The notes beneath the pieces are model-generated. The model had not been told where the DNA came from, made no database searches, and saw nothing but the letters and a program-made list of their open reading frames with translations. A stretch of 8,843 bases of DNA from BRH-c25 sp029553855 (lineage in GTDB: Bacteria > Bacillota > Clostridia > Lutisporales > Lutisporaceae): NCBI GenBank assembly GCA_035375865.1, contig DAOSQO010000112.1, forward strand, positions 1 through 8,843, given 5' to 3'. The translations under genes and the position numbers were made by a program. Positions 1 to 4,792 of the stretch are shown here, piece after piece; position 1 is the first letter of the stretch, and every line of letters starts with the position of its first letter.

Positions 1-38
1 GAACGGGCATCTTCGGGGCAAGGAGTTATAATATTTAG
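1..38 (+). CDS. yggS: YggS/YlmE family PLP-binding protein, C-terminal end only
   Basis: Only the last eleven codons are present, read from base 3 to the TAG at 36-38, giving TGIFGARSYNI. Proteins of the YggS/YlmE/PROSC family (PLP-binding, fold type III, involved in pyridoxal phosphate homeostasis) end in a strand and tail of the form 'R-[IV]-G-[TS]-x-I-F-G-x-R-x-Y', which this matches. The position directly upstream of sepF is the one this gene holds in Bacillus (ylmE-ylmF) and many Clostridia, which supports the call. The gap to sepF is 15 bases, so the two are probably co-transcribed. The catalytic-fold part lies outside the window, so nothing can be said about its integrity. Confidence 0.72.
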   Translation, partial: TGIFGARSYNI

Positions 39-53
39 CAAGGAGGTAAATTT

Positions 54-512
54 ATGTCATCCAGTATTTTGAACAAGGTACTTTATTTTATGGGAATAGG
101 GGAAGCCACTGAAGAAGAGCATGAAGAGGCTGAAGTATCAAAGCCTCAGATAGAAGCTGTAACCACAGGTGTACGCAAGAAAAGCAATGTTGTCAACATT
201 CATTCTGCAACTTCTCCAATGAAGGTTGTGCTGGTAGAACCTTCCTCCTATGATGAAGTTCAGTCCATATGTGATGACCTTAGAAGCAAAAAACCGGTAA
301 TAATCAATTTTGAAGAAATGGATAAGGAAATTGCAAAGAGAATGGTTGACTTCATAAGCGGTGCCGTATACGCACTGGACGGTACCATACAGAAGGTTTC
401 AAACGGTATAGTACTGGTAGCACCTTCCAATGTGGATGTACTGGGCAATATAAAAAGTTCCATCAGCGATGATAATTTTGATTTAGAGGGTATTTTCAGC
501 TGGCTCAAGTAA
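54..512 (+). CDS. sepF: Cell division protein SepF
   Basis: A 152-residue SepF. In Gram-positive bacteria SepF binds the C-terminal tail of FtsZ, polymerises, and tethers and aligns the Z ring at the membrane. Residues 1-16 can form the short amphipathic membrane-binding helix of the family. Residues 17-55 are an acidic, then basic, low-complexity linker. Residues 56-133 form the conserved SepF (DUF552) core, starting MKVVLVEPSSYDE and including PVIINFEEMD and the FISGAVYALDGTIQKV stretch that in the family carries dimer and FtsZ contacts. The C-terminus ends in FDLEGIFSWLK. The ATG is fixed by AAGGAGGT at 40-47, six bases upstream. Length is normal. It lies between yggS and yggT as in Bacillus and is probably on one transcript with them. 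Confidence 0.96.
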   Translation: MSSSILNKVLYFMGIGEATEEEHEEAEVSKPQIEAVTTGVRKKSNVVNIHSATSPMKVVLVEPSSYDEVQSICDDLRSKKPVIINFEEMDKEIAKRMVDFISGAVYALDGTIQKVSNGIVLVAPSNVDVLGNIKSSISDDNFDLEGIFSWLK

Positions 513-515
513 AGA

Positions 516-827
516 ATGCAATTACTTAAGAATGCGAGTGATAAGATGAAATCTGTTTTAGTAAAGACTATAACATACTTTTTTGATTTTTTGAACTTAA
601 TGATATTGATAAGAGTTTTTTTATCCTGGTTCAGTTTTAAACAGGAGAACAAGCTGATAATACTTGTATACCAACTTACGGATCCGGTACTTGAGCCTAC
701 CAGGAAGCTTACAAGCAAGCTGGGGCTCAATACGGGAATGATTGATTTCACTCCTGTTATATCGCTGTTAGTACTTTACTATATTATAAAGCCCTTGCTG
801 ATTACACTTATATATACGTTTTTTTAA
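516..827 (+). CDS. yggT: YggT family integral membrane protein
   Basis: A small membrane protein (103 residues) of the YggT/YlmG family, found beside sepF in many Gram-positives. Its molecular role is not settled; chloroplast and bacterial relatives are linked to division or nucleoid distribution. Two hydrophobic segments are visible at residues 17-38 and 76-102. Between them lies the family signature: LIRVFLSWF at 31-39 and the loop YQLTDPVLEPTRKL at 52-65, followed by IDFTP. The start is uncertain. The ATG at 516 is three bases after the sepF stop and has no clear Shine-Dalgarno, so translation may be coupled. A second in-frame ATG at 546 would give 93 residues, close to the usual N-terminus. 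Both starts leave the membrane segments whole. Confidence 0.92.
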   Translation: MQLLKNASDKMKSVLVKTITYFFDFLNLMILIRVFLSWFSFKQENKLIILVYQLTDPVLEPTRKLTSKLGLNTGMIDFTPVISLLVLYYIIKPLLITLIYTFF

Positions 828-943
828 AACTTGCGACACGATCTTCAGGCTATGGGTGTAACCTTCACTATCATGAGAATAAAAAGGGAAAATATTGGAG
901 ATATTATTTTGATAAGGGCAAAGCAGCATATATCATCAAGTAA
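828..943 (+). pseudogene. ylmH: Decayed fragment of ylmH (S4 RNA-binding protein)
   Basis: This 140-base gap lies exactly where ylmH sits in the yggS-sepF-yggT-ylmH-divIVA order. From 831 one frame reads LRHDLQAMG, then after a few unrelated residues RIKRENIGDI (876-905). A one-base frame change near 906-908 continues as FDKGKAAYIIK, stopping at TAA 941-943. YlmH proteins carry a central segment of the form 'H-R-D-x-L-G-x-x-x-G-L-G-I-K-R-x-K-I-G-D-I-[LI]-x-x-x-G-K-A-Y-x-x-V', so the match is to that linker. The N-terminal part (about 100 residues) and the C-terminal S4 domain (about 100 residues) are gone. The assignment rests on motif memory and gene order. A chance short match is the alternative. 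Confidence 0.6.
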
Positions 944-947
944 ACCT

Positions 948-967
948 GTGAAGGAGGTTAAGCTGAT
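948..967 (+). promoter_or_regulatory. Strong divIVA ribosome binding site, possibly paired upstream
   Basis: GAAGGAGGT at 950-958 is a near-perfect Shine-Dalgarno nine bases before the divIVA ATG at 968, and it fixes that start. The segment 859-868 (TAACCTTCAC) is complementary to 948-952 plus 956-960, ten pairs with a three-base bulge, so the site could be masked by a long-range stem. The pairing is seen in the sequence; a regulatory role is inference. Confidence 0.6.
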
Positions 968-1417
968 ATGATTACTCCGATGGATATAAGGAACAAGGAA
1001 TTCAAAAAAACCTTCAGAGGATACAAAGAAAATGAAGTTGATGAATTTCTGGATAAATTGACAGGGGATTATGAAAGGATTTACAGGGAAAACGGAGAGC
1101 TAAAGGATAAAATATCCATAGACAATGAACGGATAGAAAGCTACAACACCATGGAAAAATCCCTGCAAAGCACCCTCTTGATAGCACAGACAACCGCCGA
1201 GGATATAGTATCGAATTCGAGGAAAAAGGCGGAGATGATAATAAAAGAAGCGGAGGAGCAGGCCAGAAGAATAATTGAAGATGCCAACACCAGTGTGATA
1301 AAAGTCAATAAGGACTTTGAAGAGTTGAAAAAGGAAGTTCAGGTTTTTAAGACCAGGTTCAAGACACTTTTAGAGTCAGAACTTGAGGCTCTTAATACAA
1401 CCTTGAAGGATATATAA
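968..1417 (+). CDS. divIVA: DivIVA domain protein (cell pole/septum scaffold)
   Basis: A 149-residue DivIVA-family protein, a coiled-coil scaffold that binds negatively curved membrane at septa and poles and recruits division or sporulation partners. Residues 1-30 match the N-terminal lipid-binding domain: ITPMDIRNKEF, then the FRGY turn, where F16 and R17 correspond to the membrane-inserting F17/R18 pair of Bacillus DivIVA, then EVDEFLDKL. Residues 24-60 and about 63-148 are charged heptad-like sequence expected to form coiled coil. The usual variable C-terminal tail is very short. The start is fixed by AAGGAGGT at 951-958. It closes the division cluster and is followed by a terminator at 1464. 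ileS, which follows divIVA in Bacillus, is not here. Confidence 0.95.
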   Translation: MITPMDIRNKEFKKTFRGYKENEVDEFLDKLTGDYERIYRENGELKDKISIDNERIESYNTMEKSLQSTLLIAQTTAEDIVSNSRKKAEMIIKEAEEQARRIIEDANTSVIKVNKDFEELKKEVQVFKTRFKTLLESELEALNTTLKDI

Positions 1418-1463
1418 ACCCTTTGTAAATGAATATTTATAACGAAATGTTGATAATATAAAG

Positions 1464-1503
1464 TCATGAAGTGTTTCATTAAAGAAACTGTTCATGATTT
1501 TTT
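1464..1503 (+). terminator. Rho-independent terminator after divIVA
   Basis: TCATGAA (1464-1470) pairs with TTCATGA (1491-1497) and GTTTC (1473-1477) with GAAAC (1484-1488), separated by a two-by-two mismatch and capped by a six-base ATTAAA loop. Six T residues (1498-1503) follow directly. It starts 46 bases after the divIVA stop, so it most likely ends the division transcript. The stem is AT-rich, so termination may be partial. Confidence 0.75.
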
Positions 1504-1567
1504 ATTGTATAGGAATCTTATTGCCGCAAAGCCTTCTTTGTATTTTAGGGCTTCAGGAGGAATCTAT

Positions 1568-1858
1568 ATGGGTGTTGATAATACTGAAGTTAAAGAGCTG
1601 GAAAGCAGGGTTGAAAAAATTGCAATTATGCTGGAAAAAGCCAAACTAGGGGAATATGTAAGTATCATGTCGAAGCCTAAGGCCCTGCTTTACTATAATT
1701 TTATCGGGGGTTTGGCAAGGGGCTTCGGGACCGCAATAGGATTTACCATCCTTGGTGCGGTTGTTCTATATTTTTTGAGGCAGGCAGTGCTTTTAAATCT
1801 TCCTTTTATTGGAGGCTTCATCGCAGAGGTGGTAAAGATAGTTCAGGATCATTTATGA
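1568..1858 (+). CDS. DUF5665 family small membrane protein
   Basis: A 96-residue protein that resembles the DUF5665 family, widespread in Clostridia and without a known function. Residues 7-30 are a charged helix (ELESRVEKIAIMLEKAKLGEYV). Residues 31-43 (SIMSKPKALLYYN) lead into a glycine-rich hydrophobic segment at 46-70 containing GGLARGFGTAIGF, a likely single membrane span. A second, amphipathic stretch runs at 78-92 (LPFIGGFIAEVVKIV). I chose the ATG at 1568 because AGGAGG at 1555-1560 is seven bases upstream. The reading frame is open back to 1466, but that part lies in the terminator stem and has no ribosome binding site. No convincing promoter is visible between 1504 and 1555. It is followed 22 bases later by the YteA-like gene. 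Confidence 0.82.
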   Translation: MGVDNTEVKELESRVEKIAIMLEKAKLGEYVSIMSKPKALLYYNFIGGLARGFGTAIGFTILGAVVLYFLRQAVLLNLPFIGGFIAEVVKIVQDHL

Positions 1859-1880
1859 TAAATATGAAAGGGGTAATGTT

Positions 1881-2492
1881 ATGGATAGAAATGATATCAA
1901 GCATTTTGAGGAACTTCTGAACAACGAGAAGAAAAAGAGGGAGAATTCCCTTGAAGATAAAAAAATGGGATATGAAATATCTGTTAAGGAATTGACCGGG
2001 GATCTGTCTTCTTATGATAATCATCCGGGGGATATGGGGAATGAAACCTTTGAAGCCGAGAAGAATATTTCTTTTAAGACAAGGGATAGATATCTTTTAG
2101 GTGAGATTCAAATAGCTTTGAACAAAATAGCTGAAGGCACTTACGGCCTATGTGAGTTGTGCCGCAGGGAAATAGAAAAGGACAGGCTGGAGATCAGACC
2201 ATATTCAAGGCTATGCATTAACTGCGAAAATGATATGGAACGGAAAGATAAGGACGAGGAGAAGGGTAGGCCGATAGAGGAACAGGTGTTATATCCTCCC
2301 TTTGGGAAGTCTTTCACCGATAATTCAGTAAAAGACAGTGTGGAATTTGATGGGGAGGATACTTGGGATTCCCTTAACGAATACAATGTACGGATGTCGG
2401 ATAACAAATTCGGTGTGGAAGATGAAGAAACAGGATATGTGGAAGATGTTGAGCAGATAGGCAATAATCAGTATAAGAAGCAATTGGAATGA
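1881..2492 (+). CDS. yteA: YteA-like TraR/DksA zinc-finger protein
   Basis: A 203-residue protein of the YteA branch of the TraR/DksA C4 zinc-finger group, common in spore-forming Firmicutes. Residues 1-85 are mostly charged helix and include the DNHPGDMGNETFEAEK segment typical of DksA-like proteins. The zinc finger is at 91-115, with C91, C94, C112 and C115 (CELC...CINC), and is followed by a charged helix. The C-terminal extension has RPIEEQVLYPPFGKSF (130-145), GEDTWDSLNEYN and ETGYVEDVEQI, which I associate with YteA rather than with true DksA. DksA acts in the secondary channel of RNA polymerase; whether YteA does is not established, and a sporulation link is only by family. AAAGGGG at 1867-1873 sets the start. 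Confidence 0.88.
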   Translation: MDRNDIKHFEELLNNEKKKRENSLEDKKMGYEISVKELTGDLSSYDNHPGDMGNETFEAEKNISFKTRDRYLLGEIQIALNKIAEGTYGLCELCRREIEKDRLEIRPYSRLCINCENDMERKDKDEEKGRPIEEQVLYPPFGKSFTDNSVKDSVEFDGEDTWDSLNEYNVRMSDNKFGVEDEETGYVEDVEQIGNNQYKKQLE

Positions 2493-2513
2493 AGTATATT
2501 GTTATGATATAAT
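2484..2513 (+). promoter_or_regulatory. Likely sigma-A promoter for lspA-rluD
   Basis: A perfect TATAAT -10 box (2508-2513) is preceded by TG at 2505-2506, an extended -10 (TGnTATAAT). TTGGAA at 2484-2489, inside the last codons of the YteA-like gene, is a four-of-six -35 at 18-base spacing. Transcription would start near 2520, about 40 bases before the lspA ATG. Confidence 0.7.
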
Positions 2514-2559
2514 CTGTATCAATGGAAATATTTTTTTTACTGTCTAAGGGGGATTGGCG

Positions 2560-3003
2560 ATGTATCCTGTTATAATTGCGGCAGCAATCATTGTATTGGA
2601 TCAGATAATAAAGAAAATTATAATTAAGGCCCTGGAGAGGGGGTCTATTACAGTAATAAAGAACTTTTTTAATCTTGTCTATGTGGAAAACTATGGTATA
2701 GCCTTCGGCATGTTCAAAAATAAAACATTGTTTTTCATAATCACCCAAAGCATAATTGCATTGCTTATTGCATTCATGATTTTCAGATTTCATAATAAAA
2801 GCATATCCGTTACAGTATGTTTGTCTTTGATATTAGGCGGAGCAATAGGAAACCTTATTGACAGAATAAGGATGGGATATGTTATTGACTATCTTTCCTT
2901 TACTATATTTCCTCCTGTCTTTAACCTGGCGGATTCTGCAATTGTAGTGGGCGCTATACTGCTTTGTCTTATTATTGCCTTTAATAAAAATATAGTAATG
3001 TGA
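2560..3003 (+). CDS. lspA: Lipoprotein signal peptidase (signal peptidase II)
   Basis: A 147-residue membrane aspartic protease that cleaves the signal peptide from lipid-modified prolipoproteins at the outer face of the membrane. Four hydrophobic segments are visible at about 2-22, 57-76, 84-98 and 121-141. Conserved blocks are all present: D14 in LDQIIKK, VENYGIAFG at 42-50 (N44), GNLIDR at 97-102, VID with D110, and FNLAD with D125. D110 and D125 correspond to the catalytic pair in known structures. The ATG at 2560 is preferred because AAGGGGGA at 2547-2553 is six bases upstream; a TTG at 2554 abuts that site. It is shorter than the roughly 155-165 residue norm, mainly at the C-terminus. 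The gene precedes rluD, a common lspA neighbour in Firmicutes. Confidence 0.96.
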   Translation: MYPVIIAAAIIVLDQIIKKIIIKALERGSITVIKNFFNLVYVENYGIAFGMFKNKTLFFIITQSIIALLIAFMIFRFHNKSISVTVCLSLILGGAIGNLIDRIRMGYVIDYLSFTIFPPVFNLADSAIVVGAILLCLIIAFNKNIVM

Positions 3004-3009
3004 AAGCAA

Positions 3010-3080
3010 TGTACCGGATGCGGGATATTGGAATAGGTTGCATGTGTTCAGCCATAGGGCAGGCAATGTCCGCCGGTACA
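3010..3080 (+). other. Unassigned 71-nt stem-loop between lspA and rluD
   Basis: TGTACCGG (3010-3017) is an exact inverted repeat of CCGGTACA (3073-3080). The pairing continues inward: CGG 3021-3023 with CCG 3070-3072, and ATATTG 3025-3030 with CAATGT 3064-3069 (one G-U), giving 17 pairs with an ATG bulge and a G bulge, both on the 5' arm. Inside, GGTTG (3036-3040) can pair with CAGCC (3049-3053). The outer stem ends at the base before the rluD ribosome binding site. It has no T-run, so it is not a terminator. I do not recognise it as a known riboswitch or leader. It could be a cis-acting RNA or a palindromic repeat element. Confidence 0.6.
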
Positions 3081-3092
3081 GGGGTGGTACTT

Positions 3093-4031
3093 ATGGAGGC
3101 CAAGTTATTTAAAATAGAGGCGGAGGACGAAGGAAAAAGACTCGATTGTTTTCTATCCGGGGAAATTGACGGCTTTTCCAGGACTTATATGCAAAAGCTC
3201 ATAGATGAGGGACACTGCAAGGTAAGCGGGAAGGATGCTAAGCCGAGGTATAAGCTCCGGAGAGGGGATATTGTGGAGGTTTTGATTCCGGACCCGGTTC
3301 CCCTTGGGATAGAACCCGAAAAAATAAAACTTGATATATTATATGAAGATGAAGACATAATAGTAATCAACAAGCCTCAGGGAATGGTGGTGCACCCAGC
3401 CCGCGGCAATTATTCCGGTACTGTTGTAAATGCGCTTTTGGACCATTGCGGCAGTTTGTCGGATTATAACAGCCTTGCCGGGATAAATGGTGTAATGAGG
3501 CCGGGAATAGTACATAGAATAGACAAGGATACCTCAGGGGTAATTGTGGCGGCAAAAACCAATAAAGCCCATCTTTCCCTGTCAGAGCAGCTTAAGGAGC
3601 ACACAATCATCAGAAAATATGCCGCTCTCGTCGAGGGCAGACTGAAGGATGATAACGGAAGGATAGAAACCCTTATTGGGAGGAATCCAAAAAATAGAAA
3701 GCAGATGGCTGTTGTCAAAGTCAACGGCAAAAACGCCGTTACTTATTATAGAGTTACCGAGAGATTTGAAAACCACACTTTAATTGAAGCAGTGCTGGAG
3801 ACGGGAAGGACACATCAGATCAGGGTGCATATGGCGGCCTTGGGGCATCCTGTTGTAGGGGACGCAGTATATGGCTATAAGAAGCAAAGGTTTGATGTTA
3901 AAGGGCAGTTGCTGCATGCCCGGGTGCTTGGATTTATTCATCCTGCAAGAAATGAGTATGTCGAATTTGAAGCGGCAATTCCTGATGATTTCGAAAGGAT
4001 ACTGAAGATTTTAAGGAACAAAAGCCTATAG
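3093..4031 (+). CDS. rluD: RluD/RluA family 23S rRNA pseudouridine synthase
   Basis: A 312-residue pseudouridine synthase of the RluA family that isomerises uridines in large-subunit rRNA; RluD-type members act on helix 69 of 23S rRNA. An N-terminal S4 RNA-binding domain covers about 14-60 (KRLDCFLSGEI, YMQKLIDEGHCKVSG, RRGDIVEV). The catalytic domain covers about 85-300, with INKPQGMVVHPA (92-103), the active-site motif HRIDKDTSG (141-149, catalytic D144), the LETGRTHQIRVHMA motif and GDAVYG. ATG 3093 was chosen because GGGGTGG at 3081-3087 precedes it and the protein then starts as the family does. The frame is open back to a GTG at 3000 that overlaps the lspA stop, but those 31 codons lie in a hairpin and look non-conserved. 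The exact rRNA target, and hence RluD versus RluA/YlyB naming, is not certain. Confidence 0.93.
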   Translation: MEAKLFKIEAEDEGKRLDCFLSGEIDGFSRTYMQKLIDEGHCKVSGKDAKPRYKLRRGDIVEVLIPDPVPLGIEPEKIKLDILYEDEDIIVINKPQGMVVHPARGNYSGTVVNALLDHCGSLSDYNSLAGINGVMRPGIVHRIDKDTSGVIVAAKTNKAHLSLSEQLKEHTIIRKYAALVEGRLKDDNGRIETLIGRNPKNRKQMAVVKVNGKNAVTYYRVTERFENHTLIEAVLETGRTHQIRVHMAALGHPVVGDAVYGYKKQRFDVKGQLLHARVLGFIHPARNEYVEFEAAIPDDFERILKILRNKSL

Positions 4032-4057
4032 ACAAATATTGTATGCTATGATAAAAT
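4029..4057 (+). promoter_or_regulatory. Likely sigma-A promoter of the pyr operon
   Basis: TAGACA (4029-4034, five of six to TTGACA) and TAAAAT (4052-4057, five of six to TATAAT) are separated by exactly 17 bases, and TG at 4049-4050 adds an extended -10. The -35 box overlaps the rluD stop codon. Transcription would start near 4064, just before the PyrR-binding hairpin, as expected for an attenuated pyr leader. Confidence 0.82.
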
Positions 4058-4068
4058 CAACTAAACCA

Positions 4069-4101
4069 ACCTTTAAACTTGTCCGGCGAGGCATGAAAGG
4101 T
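4069..4101 (+). promoter_or_regulatory. PyrR-binding anti-antiterminator hairpin
   Basis: The segment 4080-4093 matches the PyrR-site consensus ARUCCNGNGAGGYU at 12 of 14 positions. The two departures are the first and last bases, where the consensus A-U pair is U4080-A4093, a pair-preserving swap. C4083-C4084 pair with G4090-G4091, G4081 with C4092, U4082 is bulged, and the loop is GGCGA. A lower stem (ACCTTT 4069-4074 with AAAGGT 4096-4101) closes it. By family knowledge, UMP-bound PyrR stabilises this hairpin, frees the terminator and lowers pyr transcription. Confidence 0.87.
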
Positions 4102-4130
4102 GTGTCATATCAATTGACCTGTAATCTGCC
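4090..4130 (+). promoter_or_regulatory. Antiterminator of the pyr leader
   Basis: GGCA (4090-4093) pairs with TGCC (4127-4130), GA (4095-4096) with TC (4125-4126) and AGGT (4098-4101) with ACCT (4117-4120). This fold uses the 3' half of the PyrR site and the 5' strand of the terminator, so it excludes both. This is the arrangement expected for read-through when PyrR is not bound. The pairing is seen in the sequence; the switch is inferred from the known pyr systems. Confidence 0.72.
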
Positions 4131-4146
4131 TTGCAGCAGATTTTTT
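4123..4146 (+). terminator. Attenuator terminator upstream of pyrR
   Basis: AATCTGC (4123-4129) pairs perfectly with GCAGATT (4136-4142) around a CTTGCA loop, and the run of T residues extends to 4146. It lies 29 bases before the pyrR start and after the PyrR site. It is therefore a regulated terminator within the pyr leader rather than the end of rluD, though it could also stop transcripts coming through from lspA-rluD. Confidence 0.88.
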
Positions 4147-4175
4147 CTTTATAAAAAGTATCCGGAGGAAGAGTA

Positions 4176-4715
4176 ATGAAGATAAAGACCGAGATAATGG
4201 ATGAAAAAGCATTAAACCGGGTGATTACCAGAATGTCCCACGAGATAATAGAAAGAAACAAGGGCGTTGAAGATGTGGTTTTGCTTGGAATAAAGACCAG
4301 GGGGGTCACTTTGGCCAGAAGACTCTGTGAAAAAATTAAAGGTATAGAGCAGAGTGAGCTGTCTGTAGGTTCTCTGGATATAACCAGCTATAGGGATGAC
4401 ATAAAGGATATGAAGGATATGCTCAGGGGAGACTCTACTGATGTCAGTTTTGATGTTACCGGCAAAAAAGTAATACTTGTTGATGACGTACTATATACTG
4501 GCAGAACCGTAAGAGCTGCAATGGACGCCATTATTGACATCGGAAGACCTTTAAACATACAGCTGGCAGTGCTTATTGACAGGGGACACAGGGAGCTTCC
4601 CATAAGGGCTGACTATGTAGGGAAAAACGTTCCTACATCAAGAAGCGAGATGATAATAGTAAATGTAAGGGAAGTGGATGGTAAGGACGGGGTATTGTTA
4701 GGGGAATACGAGTAG
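4176..4715 (+). CDS. pyrR: PyrR: pyr operon attenuation regulator and uracil phosphoribosyltransferase
   Basis: A 179-residue bifunctional protein. It binds the pyr leader RNA in response to UMP, and has uracil phosphoribosyltransferase activity (uracil + PRPP to UMP). The type I phosphoribosyltransferase PRPP loop is VILVDDVLYTGRT at 99-111, with the acidic pair D103-D104. LLGIKTRGVTLARRL (36-50) carries the pyrophosphate-binding turn. SLDITSYRDD (66-75) and LIDRGHRELPIRADYVGKN (133-151) are PyrR-type signatures that separate it from other PRTases. GGAGG at 4164-4168 is well placed. A matching PyrR site lies directly upstream, so the gene most likely controls itself and the whole operon. Length is normal for the family. 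Confidence 0.97.
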   Translation: MKIKTEIMDEKALNRVITRMSHEIIERNKGVEDVVLLGIKTRGVTLARRLCEKIKGIEQSELSVGSLDITSYRDDIKDMKDMLRGDSTDVSFDVTGKKVILVDDVLYTGRTVRAAMDAIIDIGRPLNIQLAVLIDRGHRELPIRADYVGKNVPTSRSEMIIVNVREVDGKDGVLLGEYE

Positions 4716-4792
4716 CATGATTTTGCTGCTCAAATTATTGCCGGAGAATTCGTAGGCGCAGGATTTTGACAGTCAGGAGGTCGGGTAACCAT

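Noticed and set aside
260..751. Minus-strand open frames across sepF and yggT, and similar ones under pyrC, pyrF and pyrD
   Set aside because: They lie opposite well-identified genes, carry no recognisable domain and have no separate expression signals.
873..971. A 32-codon ORF overlapping the divIVA start as ATGA
   Set aside because: It has no Shine-Dalgarno, and its first half matches the YlmH linker before drifting out of frame, so it is better read as part of the ylmH remnant.
1466..1567. An N-terminal extension of the DUF5665 protein starting at ATG 1466
   Set aside because: That ATG lies in the 5' arm of the terminator stem and has no ribosome binding site, while ATG 1568 has a strong one and gives the usual family length.
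2505..2538. A terminator after the YteA-like gene (TGATA/TATCA repeat followed by a run of eight T)
   Set aside because: The stem is only five weak pairs, lies nine bases from the T-run, and overlaps a much better extended -10 promoter.
3000..3092. A GTG start for rluD overlapping the lspA stop
   Set aside because: It has no ribosome binding site, adds 31 residues unlike RluA-family N-termini, and runs through a strong stem-loop; ATG 3093 fits better.
4717..4769. Short open tracts between pyrR and pyrC as a pyrB remnant
   Set aside because: The translated pieces (12-17 residues) show no aspartate carbamoyltransferase motif such as the PRPP-site-like STRT block or HPTQ.
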